DNA from: an uncultured Desulfovibrio sp.
Lineage (GTDB): Bacteria > Desulfobacterota > Desulfovibrionia > Desulfovibrionales > Desulfovibrionaceae
Direction of reading: 5' to 3'
Assembly: GCA_900541395.1 (NCBI GenBank)
Contig: UQJT01000002.1
Location: 74,734-138,733 of the forward strand
DNA: 64,000 bases
The notes beneath the pieces are model-generated. The model saw only the letters and a list, made by a program, of their open reading frames with translations. It was not told where the DNA came from and searched no databases. The position numbers and the translations under genes are program-made. Shown piece after piece: positions 1 through 10,113 of the stretch (the first letter of the stretch is position 1; each line of letters begins with the position of its first letter).

Positions 1-2
1 AC

Positions 3-1976
3 GACTTGTCCGGTAGCCCCGCCTGGATGCACGAGGTTCTGAACGCAGGCCATATCGGACTGTGGACTATTATTCTGGAACCGACCACGGGTGAAGGGCA
101 GATGCTGGCCAACGACGCCATGCTTCGGCTGTTGGGGTTGGACGAGCATCCTTCGCCGACCGCGTGCTATGCCCATTGGTTTTCCCGTATCGCTCCCGAG
201 GCCGTGACCGTGGTTCTGGAAACCGTGCGGGCCATGACCGTCACCGGCCGACTGCATGAAGTGGAATATGCCTGGCATCATCCCCTCCGGGGCTGGATTG
301 ACGTGCGTTGCGGCGGCAAATGCACCACGCCCGAAGGGGACTCCCGCATTCGTCTGAACGGCTACCATCAGGAAATCACCGAATTGCAGACCGCGCGCCG
401 TTCACTGCGGGACAACCTCTCCCGGCTGGAAACGGCCTGCCGGATCGGACAATTGGGCGTATTTGAAGTGACGGAAAAGAACGGGGAGCTTTGCCTGACG
501 GCCAACACCATCTTTGCGGATCAGTTTGCTGTGGACTTGGCGCGGCCGCTGGGCGAATTGCTGCCCATCCTGCACGCCCGACTGGAAAAGTACGAGGCCG
601 CCGCGTGGGCCCCGCTGGAAAACGCGCGCAACTGGAAACCGGGCAACCGCAGTCGTCTGGAATTCGGCTATATCCATCCCGACCGGGGCGCGGGCCGCTA
701 TATGGTTGAATGGGAATGTGTGAAGCATGTCGACGACATGCGGGTGGTGGGCTTCACCCGCGATGTGACCAGCGCCCGGCTTTACGAACGGTCTTTGCGC
801 GAGGCCAAAGAGAGCGCCGAAGCCGCCAACCGGGCCAAAAGCTCATTTTTGGCCAACATGAGCCACGAAATACGCACCCCCATGAGCGGGCTCATCGGTT
901 TATGTTCGCTTTTGGAGCGTACTGCGCTTGACGAGCGTCAGAGCGGTTATGTGGCCAAGTTGGACGCTCTGGCTCAGTCCATGCTGGGCATACTTAATGA
1001 TATTCTTGATCTTTCCAAGATTGAGGCCGACCGCCTGGACTTGGAACAGACGCCTTTTCGTCTGGAGCAGACTCTGGAATTGGTGAGCGTCGTGGCTCAG
1101 ACCAAGGCCGAACAAAAGGGGTTGAGCTTCCGCCTGAAACGCGGGGAAAATACGCCCGGCTGGCTGGTGGGCGACGCCCTGCGCCTGCGCCAGATTTTAA
1201 GCAATCTGTGCGACAACGCGGTCAAATTCACGGCCCGGGGCGATGTGGAACTGGTCGTGCGGGTGCTGGAGCGCGACGCGCATCGAGTTCTCATGGAGTT
1301 TGTGGTGCGGGATCAGGGCATAGGTATGGACAAAGCTACCGTGGCTCGTTTGTTCCAGCCTTTCACACAGGCCGACGTCTCCACTTCGCGCACCTTTGGC
1401 GGCACGGGCCTGGGGCTGGCCATCAGCCGCCGCCTGGCCCGTATGATGGGCGGCGACGTTACGGTGGAGTCCCGACCGGAACGGGGCAGCACATTCCGGG
1501 TGACGCTGCCTTTTCCGCTGGCCGCCGGTCTGGAGCAGAATGAGGAGCGCAGGTCGGAGCCCGCGCACAATGTGGCGGGTATGCGGGTCCTGGTGGCGGA
1601 GGACAACGGCATCAATCAGGAGATCATCGCGGATTTGCTGAAGCTGCTGGGCGTGGAATGCGTGCTGGCTTCCGATGGACGGGAGGCTTTGCGGTTTTTT
1701 GCCGAACAGGGGCCTTTCGACTTGGTGCTCATGGATGTGCAGATGCCCGGCATGGACGGGTACGCCGCCGCCCGCCACCTGCGCGGCGACGGTATCCCCG
1801 GCGGAGCCGAAGTTCCCATTTTGGCCCTGACGGCCAACGCCATGCGCGGCGACATGGAGAAAAGCCTGGCCTCGGGTATGAACGGGCATTTGACCAAGCC
1901 CGTGGACCTGGACGATTTGGCCCGCGCCCTCTCCGCCTGGCGACGGGACGAAAACGAAGACGTCGAACGGAATTAA
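3..1976 (+). CDS. Hybrid sensor histidine kinase / response regulator (5' truncated by window)
   Basis: Two-component phosphorelay protein. The reading frame is open to the window edge (a TTG at 6 is the first possible start inside it), so the N-terminus probably lies upstream. Counting from position 6, two PAS-like regions occupy roughly residues 10-125 and 140-260. The HisKA box follows with MSHEIRTPM, the phospho-accepting His being near residue 287. The HATPase domain shows [15 protein letters not shown] and [15 protein letters not shown]-terminal receiver domain carries [13 protein letters not shown], with the phospho-Asp near residue 577. No membrane segment is visible in the part present, so it may be a cytosolic sensor, or the sensor region may be upstream. 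It converges with ppx, the two stop codons overlapping by 4 bp. The signal is unknown. Confidence 0.93.
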   Translation, partial: DLSGSPAWMHEVLNAGHIGLWTIILEPTTGEGQMLANDAMLRLLGLDEHPSPTACYAHWFSRIAPEAVTVVLETVRAMTVTGRLHEVEYAWHHPLRGWIDVRCGGKCTTPEGDSRIRLNGYHQEITELQTARRSLRDNLSRLETACRIGQLGVFEVTEKNGELCLTANTIFADQFAVDLARPLGELLPILHARLEKYEAAAWAPLENARNWKPGNRSRLEFGYIHPDRGAGRYMVEWECVKHVDDMRVVGFTRDVTSARLYERSLREAKESAEAANRAKSSFLANMSHEIRTPMSGLIGLCSLLERTALDERQSGYVAKLDALAQSMLGILNDILDLSKIEADRLDLEQTPFRLEQTLELVSVVAQTKAEQKGLSFRLKRGENTPGWLVGDALRLRQILSNLCDNAVKFTARGDVELVVRVLERDAHRVLMEFVVRDQGIGMDKATVARLFQPFTQADVSTSRTFGGTGLGLAISRRLARMMGGDVTVESRPERGSTFRVTLPFPLAAGLEQNEERRSEPAHNVAGMRVLVAEDNGINQEIIADLLKLLGVECVLASDGREALRFFAEQGPFDLVLMDVQMPGMDGYAAARHLRGDGIPGGAEVPILALTANAMRGDMEKSLASGMNGHLTKPVDLDDLARALSAWRRDENEDVERN

Positions 1977-3667
1977 TATTCCGCGTTCGTCCGCTCCGCC
2001 GTCACCCGGATATTCCGATCGAAGCGGCGACGCAGCAGTTTGCCGGTACGCTCCACTTCTTCCAATTCCATTCGTCCCCGATCGCCGCGCAACAACAGGC
2101 GTAGTTCCGGTTTGCCGCCGCCCGGGCGAGGCGCGGCGAAATGAGCGTGGAGTACCAGACCGGCATGGCTTTTATCCATGCGTTCGGCCAGAGTCAGAAA
2201 CAGGGAAAGCAGGCGCACGGCCGCCTTCGATTCCTTGTCCAGATTGCGGTATTCGGGATAGCGTCGCGTGGGCCGCTTGCGGTGGAAGAAGGCCGTGGCC
2301 GCCATGATTTCGATTTCCCGATCCGTAAAGCCCAAAAGTTCGGTATGGCGGATCAGGTAATGCGCATGCATGTGATGGGCGGTGAAGGATAGAAAAATGC
2401 CGATATCGTGCAGCAGGGCCGCGTAGTACAACAGTTCGCGCAGGCCGGGAGCGGCCGCGTGCAGGCCCTGGGCGCGGGCGCTGTCGAACAGTTCCAGAGC
2501 CAGGGCCGCCACGTGGCGGGCATGTTCTTCCTCGAAACGGCAGAAGCGGGCCAGACCGAGCACGCCTGCTTCCCGCGTCGACAGATGCGGCGGGGCGCCC
2601 GCCGGGGACAGGGCCAGACCCCGCCGCCGCAGGTAATCGATGAGAATGCCGTGCTGCAGGCTGCGGCCGCTGACGCGCACTTCAGTCAGGCCCAGTTCTT
2701 CCATGATGGTCTGAAGCACGGCGGCTCCGGCCACGATGACGTCGGCTCGGTCGGGATTGATGCCCGGCAGCTTGCGACGTTCTTCCAGGCCGCGCGCGCA
2801 TAGTTCGCGCACTACCCGCAACAGATCGTCGTATGTCAGGGCGCGGCGCGAAAATTTGGCCCGCAGATCGGCCCGGGCGGCATCTTCGTCTTCCTCCTTG
2901 CCCGCGTCCCGCCGTCGGAAGGCGGCGGCCATTTCAGCCAGATTTTGAGCTGTGCCCGAACTGGCCACGGCTTCGACGATGTCGAATCCCCGGATACGCT
3001 GCAAAGCGTGCACGGCCTCGCGCCGTACAATGTTTTGCAACGCGGCGTAACGATCTGCGGATACGGGGCCGTCGTCTTTGCCGAAAAACCGGTTGGTCAG
3101 GCGCACGCAGCCCAGGCGCAGCGAGTCGAGGTTGCGGAATTCGGCGGAATCGCCCACGATAAGCTCGGTGCTGCCGCCGCCGATATCGATGAACAGGCGC
3201 GGCCGATCCGTGGTCTCCAGGCCGCCGGATACGCCCAGATAGATGAGTCGGGCTTCCTCCTGGCCGGATACGGCGGTCATGACCAGGCCGGTTTTTTCTC
3301 GAACCCGGCGCAGAAAATCCGCGCCGTTGTCCGCGTCGCGCACGGCGGCCGTGGCTATGGCCGTCACCTCCCGCGTCCCGTATACCGCGCACATATCGGC
3401 CAGGCCGCGCAGTACGTCCAGGGCCCGGCGCATGGCGTCCTCACGCAGGCGTTTACGGGCGAAAGACCCGGCTCCCAGCCGGATCATGTGCTTGACCTGG
3501 TTGAGCACCCGGTAAGAGCCGTCGGCCCGTACCCGGACCAGCATCAGGCGCACCGAGTTGCTGCCCAGGTCGATGACGCCCGTCACCCATTCCGACGGCC
3601 GTTCTTCAGCCGGGCTTTGTTGCCGGTCGCCTTCGGACGCGGCAGACGCGCTTACAGGGGCAGACAT
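1973..3667 (-). CDS. ppx: Exopolyphosphatase / guanosine pentaphosphatase with C-terminal HD domain
   Basis: Ppx/GppA phosphatase, hydrolysing terminal phosphates of polyphosphate or pppGpp. The N-terminal actin-like ATPase fold shows the family motifs [13 protein letters not shown] and [13 protein letters not shown] charged insertion rich in R, K, D and E lies around residues 265-290, and an HD-type domain (LLHDIG and flanking His residues) forms the C-terminal third. I chose ATG 3667 (MSAPVS), giving 564 aa. An upstream start at 3766 exists but would overlap the preceding gene by over 100 bp, whereas 3667 overlaps it by 16 bp. It is last in a ppk - HD - ppx operon, so synthesis and breakdown of polyphosphate are encoded together. 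Confidence 0.92.
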   Translation of the reverse strand: MSAPVSASAASEGDRQQSPAEERPSEWVTGVIDLGSNSVRLMLVRVRADGSYRVLNQVKHMIRLGAGSFARKRLREDAMRRALDVLRGLADMCAVYGTREVTAIATAAVRDADNGADFLRRVREKTGLVMTAVSGQEEARLIYLGVSGGLETTDRPRLFIDIGGGSTELIVGDSAEFRNLDSLRLGCVRLTNRFFGKDDGPVSADRYAALQNIVRREAVHALQRIRGFDIVEAVASSGTAQNLAEMAAAFRRRDAGKEEDEDAARADLRAKFSRRALTYDDLLRVVRELCARGLEERRKLPGINPDRADVIVAGAAVLQTIMEELGLTEVRVSGRSLQHGILIDYLRRRGLALSPAGAPPHLSTREAGVLGLARFCRFEEEHARHVAALALELFDSARAQGLHAAAPGLRELLYYAALLHDIGIFLSFTAHHMHAHYLIRHTELLGFTDREIEIMAATAFFHRKRPTRRYPEYRNLDKESKAAVRLLSLFLTLAERMDKSHAGLVLHAHFAAPRPGGGKPELRLLLRGDRGRMELEEVERTGKLLRRRFDRNIRVTAERTNAEY

Positions 3668-4278
3668 GTGAGTTCCAGATCCCGTTTGAAAACATAACGG
3701 AAGAGTTCGCCCTTTTTCAGAGCGCGTCCCAGTTCCGGGGCTGCGTCGACCGCCGGAGCCCCGCACAGGCAGTGCAAGCGCACCGTGTGTTTGCCCACGT
3801 GGGCGTCCACATCGTCGATCAGTCCGGTGTGAGTATAGTCCAGGCCGTCCGCCACGCGCAGCAGGGCGGCGCAGCGGCGTACGGCCCGGCGATCATGCCG
3901 GGACAGGGCCGCAAAACGCCGGTGGCGTTTGGTGGGCATCGCCCGGCGGTGATAGCGGGCCAGCAGAGCTATCAGAGGACGATCCTCGGGAAGCAGGTCC
4001 AGATTCAGATCGCTGATGATGAGCCGCATACCGGCTTTATGATGCCCTCTGCGTCCTTCGGCCAGCCCTATGTCGTGCAGGCGGGCGGCTTCGTGCAGTC
4101 GGCGGCCCCAAACCTCGTCCAACCCGTGCAGAGAGGCCAGGACGGCGAACAGGCGGTCGGCCAAGCGGGCCACCTGTTCGCCGTGGGCCAGCAGGGCCGC
4201 CATGTCCGGCGTTTCGGGCAGAGCCGCGTCGGGGGTCGGGATAGGTTCGGGATCGGCGGAAAGGGAAGCGGGATTCAT
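3652..4278 (-). CDS. HD-domain protein of the polyphosphate operon
   Basis: A 208-aa protein with an HD metal-phosphohydrolase signature: ARLHDIG around residue 68, an upstream HGEQVARLADRLF helix, and later His and Asp residues (LLARYHRR, LRVADGLDYTHTG). It resembles the C-terminal HD half of Ppx/GppA proteins as a stand-alone unit. It sits between ppk, whose stop overlaps its ATG in an ATGA arrangement (4275-4278), and ppx (16-bp overlap), so translational coupling is likely. A role in polyphosphate or (p)ppGpp turnover follows from position only; the substrate is not known. Confidence 0.8.
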   Translation of the reverse strand: MNPASLSADPEPIPTPDAALPETPDMAALLAHGEQVARLADRLFAVLASLHGLDEVWGRRLHEAARLHDIGLAEGRRGHHKAGMRLIISDLNLDLLPEDRPLIALLARYHRRAMPTKRHRRFAALSRHDRRAVRRCAALLRVADGLDYTHTGLIDDVDAHVGKHTVRLHCLCGAPAVDAAPELGRALKKGELFRYVFKRDLELTCLPL

Positions 4279-6497
4279 GCGTGCGCTCCTGTATCGGATG
4301 AGCCGGAATTCGGCGCTGAGGCCGAGGCTCCGTCGTTGTCCGGGGGGGTGAGAAGATCGGGCCGGGCGGCCATCAGGGCCTGGGAGTCGACGGCCGGGTT
4401 ACGGCCCGGCCTCAGCCGGACGTAAGTTCCGTCGGCCTTCAGTTTCCAGGCCTGGACGTTGTCGGCCAGGTGGGTTTCGAGAATGCCGTGGATAAGGTTG
4501 CGCAAACCGGGGTCGAGGATGGGCGTCAACACTTCCACCCGACGGTCGAGGTTGCGGGGCATGAGGTCGGCGCTGCCTATGTACAGGCATGGGTCGCCGC
4601 CGTTGCGGAACCAGAACGCGCGCGAGTGTTCCAGAAAGCGCCCTACCACGGACGTGACTTCGATGGCGTCGCTCAGTCCCTTGAGGCCGGGGCGCAGGCA
4701 GCAGATGCCGCGGATCTGAAGGCGGACGCGCACTCCGCTTGCGGAGGCGCGGTACAGGGCGCGGATAATGGCCTTATCCACCAGTTGATTGCATTTGAGG
4801 ATGATTTCACCGCCGCCCTGGCGTTCATGCAGCACGATTTCACGCTCGATGAGGTCCAGCAGGCAATCGCGCATGGACAACGGCGAAACGAGCAGGGCGC
4901 GGTACTGGGCGCGCTGGGCGTAACCGGTCATGACGTTGAACAGATCGGTGACGTCGGCTCCGATATCGGGCGCGGCGGTCAACAGGCCCATATCGGTATA
5001 GGTTTTGGCCGTGGACGGATTGTAATTCCCCGTGCCGATATGCACGTAACGTCGCATGCCGTCCGCCTCGCGCCGCACCACCAGGCAGAGTTTGGCGTGA
5101 ATTTTCATGCCCACCAGGCCGTACACCACGTTGACTCCGGCCTTTTCCAGTTCCTCGGCCCAGGTGATGTTGCGTTCCTCGTCGAAACGAGCCTTGAGTT
5201 CCACCACGGCCGTCACCTGTTTGTGCCGCCGCCGGGCCTCGATGAGGGCCCGCACCACGGGCGAATCGTTGCCTACCCGGTACAGAGTCTGCTTGATGGC
5301 GATGACGCCGGGGTCCTCGCTGGCGGCCCGGATGAAGTCCAGCACCGGGGTAAAACTTTCATAGGGATGGTAGAGAAACACATCGCGGCGGGCGATGCGG
5401 GCGAACAGTTCCCCACTTTGAAGACCGGGGGGCGTATGGGGATGATGGGGCTCGTCCTTGAGGCCCGGTCGGTCGATGCCGTACAGGGCCATAAGGTCGG
5501 AAAAGGCCTGCGGCCCCTTGATACGGTAAATCTGGAACGGCTGCACATCCAGGTGACGGGTAAGAAAGGCCGTCAGTTCGGCGGGCATGCGGTGGGCGAT
5601 TTCCAGGCGCACCACATCGCCGAAACGGCGTTGTTCGACCAGGTCCTTGACCGCCTCCAAGAGGTCGTCGGCCTCGTCTTCCTCGATTTCCACATCCGTG
5701 TTGCGGGTGATGCGGAACAGTCCCTCGCTGACCACGGTGTAACCGGGAAACAGACTGGCCAGATGTTCGCGGATCACATCCTCCAGCAGCAGGATGTCGT
5801 CGTCCCGTACATTGGCGCTGAAGCCCAACGAGGCGTAGGTCTTGGCTTCCTTGTTGCGGGGGATGAACACAAAGCGCGACAGATTGCCCGGACATTTCAG
5901 GCGGGCGAAACGGGTTACCCCCAGATCGTCCTTCAGTTGAACCAGAAAGTTGAGCGAAATATTGGAAATGGTGGGAAAGGGATGGGCCGGATCAATGGCC
6001 TGAGGGGTGAGCACCGGATAGATTTCGTTTTGAAAATAGCCGTCCAGAATGCGCTTTTGTTTTTGCGAAAGTTCCTTGTAACGCACCAGACGCACGCCTC
6101 GTTCCCGCAACTGGGGGGCCAGCTTTTTGCGCCAATGGTCCTGGGCGCGCTCCAGCAGTTGGAGCGCGCGCCGCCGTATTTCCGCCAGTTGTCGGGCCGG
6201 GCTCATGCCGTCCGGGGCGGTGGCGGCGACGCCGTTGCGGTACTGATGCAGGATATTGGCCACCCGCACCATGAAAAATTCGTCCAGATTGTTGTGGAAA
6301 ATAGCCAGGAACTTGACTTGTTCCAAAAGAGGACGGCGGGGGTCCGTGGCTTCTTCCAGCACCCGGGCGTTGAAATCCAGCCAGTTGATTTCCCGGTTGA
6401 TATAGAAATCGGGGCAGGTCAGTTCACGCTTTTCCTCATCGGTACAGCGCGCTTCCGGTCCGGAAGTTTTGGGCGCGGACGTTTTGGCCTTGGGCAC
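4275..6497 (-). CDS. ppk: Polyphosphate kinase 1
   Basis: Ppk1 reversibly transfers the ATP gamma-phosphate to polyphosphate. At 740 aa it is somewhat longer than the usual 690-700. The N-domain starts with FYINREINWLDFNARVLEEA, the ATP-binding head includes NNLDEFFMVRV, and the phospholipase-D-like C domains contain MKIHAKLCLV and YVHIGTGNYNPSTAKTYTD. The His in MKIHAK corresponds by family knowledge to the autophosphorylated residue. Start: a GTG at 6497, preceded by an excellent AAGGAGGT about 5 nt upstream. The last 40 residues are a low-complexity tail absent from most Ppk1. First gene of the ppk - HD - ppx operon. Confidence 0.96.
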   Translation of the reverse strand: MPKAKTSAPKTSGPEARCTDEEKRELTCPDFYINREINWLDFNARVLEEATDPRRPLLEQVKFLAIFHNNLDEFFMVRVANILHQYRNGVAATAPDGMSPARQLAEIRRRALQLLERAQDHWRKKLAPQLRERGVRLVRYKELSQKQKRILDGYFQNEIYPVLTPQAIDPAHPFPTISNISLNFLVQLKDDLGVTRFARLKCPGNLSRFVFIPRNKEAKTYASLGFSANVRDDDILLLEDVIREHLASLFPGYTVVSEGLFRITRNTDVEIEEDEADDLLEAVKDLVEQRRFGDVVRLEIAHRMPAELTAFLTRHLDVQPFQIYRIKGPQAFSDLMALYGIDRPGLKDEPHHPHTPPGLQSGELFARIARRDVFLYHPYESFTPVLDFIRAASEDPGVIAIKQTLYRVGNDSPVVRALIEARRRHKQVTAVVELKARFDEERNITWAEELEKAGVNVVYGLVGMKIHAKLCLVVRREADGMRRYVHIGTGNYNPSTAKTYTDMGLLTAAPDIGADVTDLFNVMTGYAQRAQYRALLVSPLSMRDCLLDLIEREIVLHERQGGGEIILKCNQLVDKAIIRALYRASASGVRVRLQIRGICCLRPGLKGLSDAIEVTSVVGRFLEHSRAFWFRNGGDPCLYIGSADLMPRNLDRRVEVLTPILDPGLRNLIHGILETHLADNVQAWKLKADGTYVRLRPGRNPAVDSQALMAARPDLLTPPDNDGASASAPNSGSSDTGAHA

Positions 6498-6757
6498 GGG
6501 TGACCTCCTTCAGGTGGGCGACCTCAGCATAAACCGTGCGAAGCAAGAGGTTAACCGAAGACAAGGGAGAGAGTGCGACAATATCATGTCTGTCGGGCGA
6601 CAAACTCGTGACGGCCATACGGCCCTCGGGGGCCGAAGAGCCGACCTTCCCTCCCGTCTCGACCATTTCAACCGGGGCGCAACGCCGGATGCGGGTCACC
6701 GATGAAAGGAACGGAAGCGGAGCCGGAAACGCGGGGGCTGCGCCGGGAGACTTTCGG
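6498..6757. other. Intergenic region upstream of ppk
   Basis: The 260 bp hold the ppk ribosome-binding site at the left edge and the 3' flank of the mechanosensitive channel gene at the right. Both genes are on the minus strand. I see no convincing sigma70 promoter, no strong terminator and no small ORF with coding character. Confidence 0.4.
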
Positions 6758-9217
6758 TCAGAGTCGGGCGGTCGGTTGCGCGGGGCTCGGCGCGTTGTTC
6801 GCGTCCGGCTTGTCCGTCGGATGTTGAAGCCCGCCGTCGGCGCTTGCTCCGTTTCCTTCCTCCGTGGGAGCGGCCTGGTCGCGGATATGCACGTCAAGCT
6901 GCGGGAAAGAGATTTCGATGTCGTGCTCCGCATACAGTTCGTTGATGCGCAGACGGATGTCGGTCATGGTGGTCATGCCGTGATCGATGTTGGCCACCCA
7001 GTAGCGCAACAGCAGGTTGAGCGAACTGGCCGCAAAATCGGTAAAGAAAACCAGAGGCTCAGGGTAGCGGAGCACTTTGGGATGCTCCAGGGCGGCCTGG
7101 GTGAGCAGCTTCATGGCCAGGGCCATATCCGACCCGTAGGCCACGCCCACCGCCACCTCGCGTCGGACCATACGACCGTTGTGGGTCCAGTTGGTGAAGG
7201 TGTTGGACAAAAACTGCGAGTTGGGGATGAACACCGTGGCGTTATCGAAAGTTTCCACCTGGGTGGAGCGGATATTCACCCGGCGTACCGTGCCCGTAAT
7301 GTTCGATACCTCCACCACGTCGCCCTCACGGATAATCTGGCCGAAAATAACCATGAGGCCGCTGATGAAGTTCTGCACGATGTTCTGCATGCCGAACCCC
7401 ACGCCGACGCTGAGGCCCCCGGCCACCACGGTCAGACTGGTCAGGCTGAAGCCCAGCGAACTGAGCACGTACAGGGCGAACAGGGCCCACAGAAAATAGG
7501 TGTAGGCGGTCTGAAAAGGGCCCACCAGGGTCGAATCCAGTTGCACGCCCTGGCGGCGGATACCGTCCAGAAAGGTACGGCCCACGGTGATCAGCGAACG
7601 CGTCAGGTAGAAGGCGATGAAGATGCTTACCACCTGGATGGCGTTGAAGGACACCGCGCCCACGTTGAAGCCCATGCTCGCCACGTGCTGGAGCAGATAG
7701 GCTCCGCCCGGGTAGGCCAGAATCCACAAGGTGGGGGCCAGGGTGGCCACCAACAGCGCGGCGGGCAGGACGAGGGCCAGCAGCAGACCGGCCGCGATGC
7801 CCCGGCCGCCTTCCTTGGGCAGATACTGGTCCACCATGTTGCCTACCCGCACCAGGGCCACGTCCTGCTGGACGCATACGGCCAGCGCCGTATAGAGCAT
7901 GCACAACAGGATGGACAAGCGGGCAAAGCCGAACAGGGTGAGCAACAGGCTGAGCCAGCCCACCACGGTGAAGCCCTGGAGCAGCAGCCTGGGCAGGCCT
8001 TCCTCCGGCTTGGGCAGGGTGTGCAGGCGGCGCAGGATGAAAGCCTGGGCCGTCAGCCAGGCCGCCGCCAGAAACAGGGGAAAGGGATCGAAATACAAAA
8101 GCACCATTCCCACCAGCATGGGCAGAAACATGGGCCACAGGGGCGATAGGCGCGACTGATCCGGATGACCGAAGGCGTGCAGATCCCAGGCCAGGGTCAT
8201 CTGGCCCCAGCATAGGCTCATGGTGCCGAATGAGGCCACAATCTGGTACATCTTGCCGTTGCTCCAGGCCGCGTAGTGCAAACCGAGCCCCAGGATGAGC
8301 CAGAAGGCGCTGTTGCGCACGATGCGCAGCCAGCCGTCGCGTATCGGATCGGGCGCGCGGGCCGCCGCCCGACGCGACAGATAGAGCAGGACAGCCAGCG
8401 GAGCCATGACCACTATCACGCGCACCAGCACAAACAGCCATTCCTGCCAGGTCTGGGGGATTTCCGTGCTCAGACGCAAGGACAACACTTCGTCGATGGT
8501 TTGCAGACGGGTCAGTTCCGCCGACCAACTGGCCGGATCGAACAGCTTGCCCGCCGCCGACAGATAGTAGTCGCGCCACAGGGTGGGCATGGCCTTCTGC
8601 ATCCGTTCCTGCTGAGCTTCCATGTCGGCGCGCAGGGAGCGGGCCGGAGCCAGGGAGCGGGCGACGGTGGTCTGAAGCTGGGTGATTTTCCGGCGGGTGG
8701 CGTCCAGATCGGCGCGGAAGCGCTGCATGGCGGCCCCGGCGGGGTCTGTGGCGTCGACCTCCAGAGCGGTCAGTTCGTCCAGGCGGCCGGTGAGGGCGGC
8801 CAGGGCATCTTCCAGAGGGGCTGTTTGGCTGTCCAGACGTTCAAGCAGACGACGCGTGCGTTCGGTCACCACAGTCAGCTCGGCGGGCATGCTGCGGCTG
8901 ACCTGGGCTATGGCGGCCAGTTTGCGGAATTCCTCGTCAATGTCGTTGACGCTCTTGTTCAGGGCGGCGCCGAGACCGGGCAGTCGGGCCAGCAGATCGT
9001 CCGCCTTGGCGCGGATGTCGGCCAGGTCCTGCAGGTTTCCCTGCATAAGGCTGTCCCACACGCTTTGCACCGTTTCCACGGAGGCCTGTTCCGAAGCGGC
9101 GGCTGCGGAATTCGCGACCGAAACCGCCGGAGCGGCGTCGGCCGCGGTCGCAAGGCCCGGCCGCGCGACGGCCGAGAAAAAAAGCAGAAGGCACGGAACA
9201 AGCAGCGATCGGCGCAT
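6758..9217 (-). CDS. Large MscS-family mechanosensitive channel
   Basis: An 819-aa inner-membrane protein. It has a signal peptide (about residues 1-25), a periplasmic helical or coiled-coil domain (about 40-260) and a block of hydrophobic helices (about 265-560). The MscS core follows: the Gly/Ala-rich pore helix GGLSVGVGFGMQNIVQNFISG, then the beta-domain segment IREGDVVEVSNITGTVRRVNIRSTQVETFDNATVFIPNSQ. This is the architecture of the large MscK/YbdG/DUF3772-type channels that open on hypo-osmotic shock. The C-terminus is an acidic, Pro-rich tail. It appears monocistronic, between ppk and the tol operon, all on the minus strand. Which ion it passes cannot be told. Confidence 0.9.
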   Translation of the reverse strand: MRRSLLVPCLLLFFSAVARPGLATAADAAPAVSVANSAAAASEQASVETVQSVWDSLMQGNLQDLADIRAKADDLLARLPGLGAALNKSVNDIDEEFRKLAAIAQVSRSMPAELTVVTERTRRLLERLDSQTAPLEDALAALTGRLDELTALEVDATDPAGAAMQRFRADLDATRRKITQLQTTVARSLAPARSLRADMEAQQERMQKAMPTLWRDYYLSAAGKLFDPASWSAELTRLQTIDEVLSLRLSTEIPQTWQEWLFVLVRVIVVMAPLAVLLYLSRRAAARAPDPIRDGWLRIVRNSAFWLILGLGLHYAAWSNGKMYQIVASFGTMSLCWGQMTLAWDLHAFGHPDQSRLSPLWPMFLPMLVGMVLLYFDPFPLFLAAAWLTAQAFILRRLHTLPKPEEGLPRLLLQGFTVVGWLSLLLTLFGFARLSILLCMLYTALAVCVQQDVALVRVGNMVDQYLPKEGGRGIAAGLLLALVLPAALLVATLAPTLWILAYPGGAYLLQHVASMGFNVGAVSFNAIQVVSIFIAFYLTRSLITVGRTFLDGIRRQGVQLDSTLVGPFQTAYTYFLWALFALYVLSSLGFSLTSLTVVAGGLSVGVGFGMQNIVQNFISGLMVIFGQIIREGDVVEVSNITGTVRRVNIRSTQVETFDNATVFIPNSQFLSNTFTNWTHNGRMVRREVAVGVAYGSDMALAMKLLTQAALEHPKVLRYPEPLVFFTDFAASSLNLLLRYWVANIDHGMTTMTDIRLRINELYAEHDIEISFPQLDVHIRDQAAPTEEGNGASADGGLQHPTDKPDANNAPSPAQPTARL

Positions 9218-9325
9218 AACGTTTCCTTGACGGCGGACTGCGGACGGGGGGGAACGGCAATCGCGTCCGCCCGGCCCAGAATAGACCGGCCGCGCGGAAA
9301 GCGCTGTGATAAAAACGCCCCGGAC

Positions 9326-9994
9326 TTATTGGCCGGACAGGGAAAAGGTCAGATAGACGTTTTGTTCCTTGCCCTCGGGGGGCAGGGTGATGACGCCCGG
9401 TTGCAGCAGGGCGCGGAGCACGGCGGCGTCAAAGGCGCTGGAGCCGGAGGGTTTTTCCATCTTGTATTCGGCCAGGGTGCCGTCGGGTTGAACCAGCAGA
9501 CGCACGGTGGCGCTGTATTCACCCTTGAGCCCCTCGGGCAGAGTGATATAGGGCCGGGCGTTGTCCATCAGTGTGTCGGCGTAGGATTTGGGCGGAGTCT
9601 GGTCGGAGGCCGGAGCCGCGGGGGCGCCGGCGCCTCCGTCGTCGTAGACGAAGGTCAGAGCCACTTCGGCCGGAGCGGCGTAAGGCGCGGGCGGAAAGAT
9701 GCCGGCTTTGGCCACGGCCATGCACACCGCGTCGTCCACGTTGGGATTGCCCGAACTTTTGCGCAGTTCGCAGGAAAACGGTCTGCCGTCGTTGGTGATG
9801 CGCACGATGACCGATGTGGAGCCCGTGGCGCCTGCGGGTCTGGTCCAGTTGGCAAGGATGATGTCCATCACTTGAGCGCCGTATCCCCCGTTGGTGTCGG
9901 CGCTGACCGCAACGGCGAAGGCGGGCGCGGCCGTCAGGCAACTCACGACGAGCGCCGGCGCAAGGAGATGAAGGGGCTGAAGCGTCGGGAACAT
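9326..9994 (-). CDS. Secreted protein with two tandem TonB C-terminal-like domains
   Basis: A 222-aa protein with a Sec signal peptide (hydrophobic to about residue 28, ending PAFA) and two copies of the TonB/TolA C-terminal fold. Repeat 1 (about 38-120) has TSVIVRITNDGRPFSCELRKSSGNPNVDDAV; repeat 2 (about 140-220) has YSATVRLLVQPDGTLAEYKMEKPSGSSAFDAAV. No transmembrane anchor other than the signal peptide is seen, so it should be periplasmic. It is the last gene of the tolQRA-like cluster, in the place where tolB often sits. It may bridge the Tol motor to an outer-membrane partner, but that is inference. Confidence 0.75.
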   Translation of the reverse strand: MFPTLQPLHLLAPALVVSCLTAAPAFAVAVSADTNGGYGAQVMDIILANWTRPAGATGSTSVIVRITNDGRPFSCELRKSSGNPNVDDAVCMAVAKAGIFPPAPYAAPAEVALTFVYDDGGAGAPAAPASDQTPPKSYADTLMDNARPYITLPEGLKGEYSATVRLLVQPDGTLAEYKMEKPSGSSAFDAAVLRALLQPGVITLPPEGKEQNVYLTFSLSGQ

Positions 9995-10071
9995 AGTGTG
10001 GCCTCCGGATGAAGGGATGTGCTGAGCCCCACCTTACACGTTTTGGGGGGCACGGGGCAAGTCCCGATGGC

Positions 10072-10092
10072 GGGCGCGCCGAGGCGCCCGTG
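10072..10092 (-). terminator. GC-rich hairpin after the tolA-like gene
   Basis: GGGCGC and GCGCCC arms form a short hairpin 20-40 nt past the stop of the tolA-like gene. There is no U-tract, so it may be a processing or attenuation structure rather than a true terminator. Confidence 0.35.
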
Positions 10093-10113
10093 GTTTGCGG
10101 TCTGGATAGGGGC

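Noticed and set aside
4470..6503. 677-aa open frame on the plus strand
   Set aside because: Antisense shadow of ppk, with no signal, domain or ribosome site.
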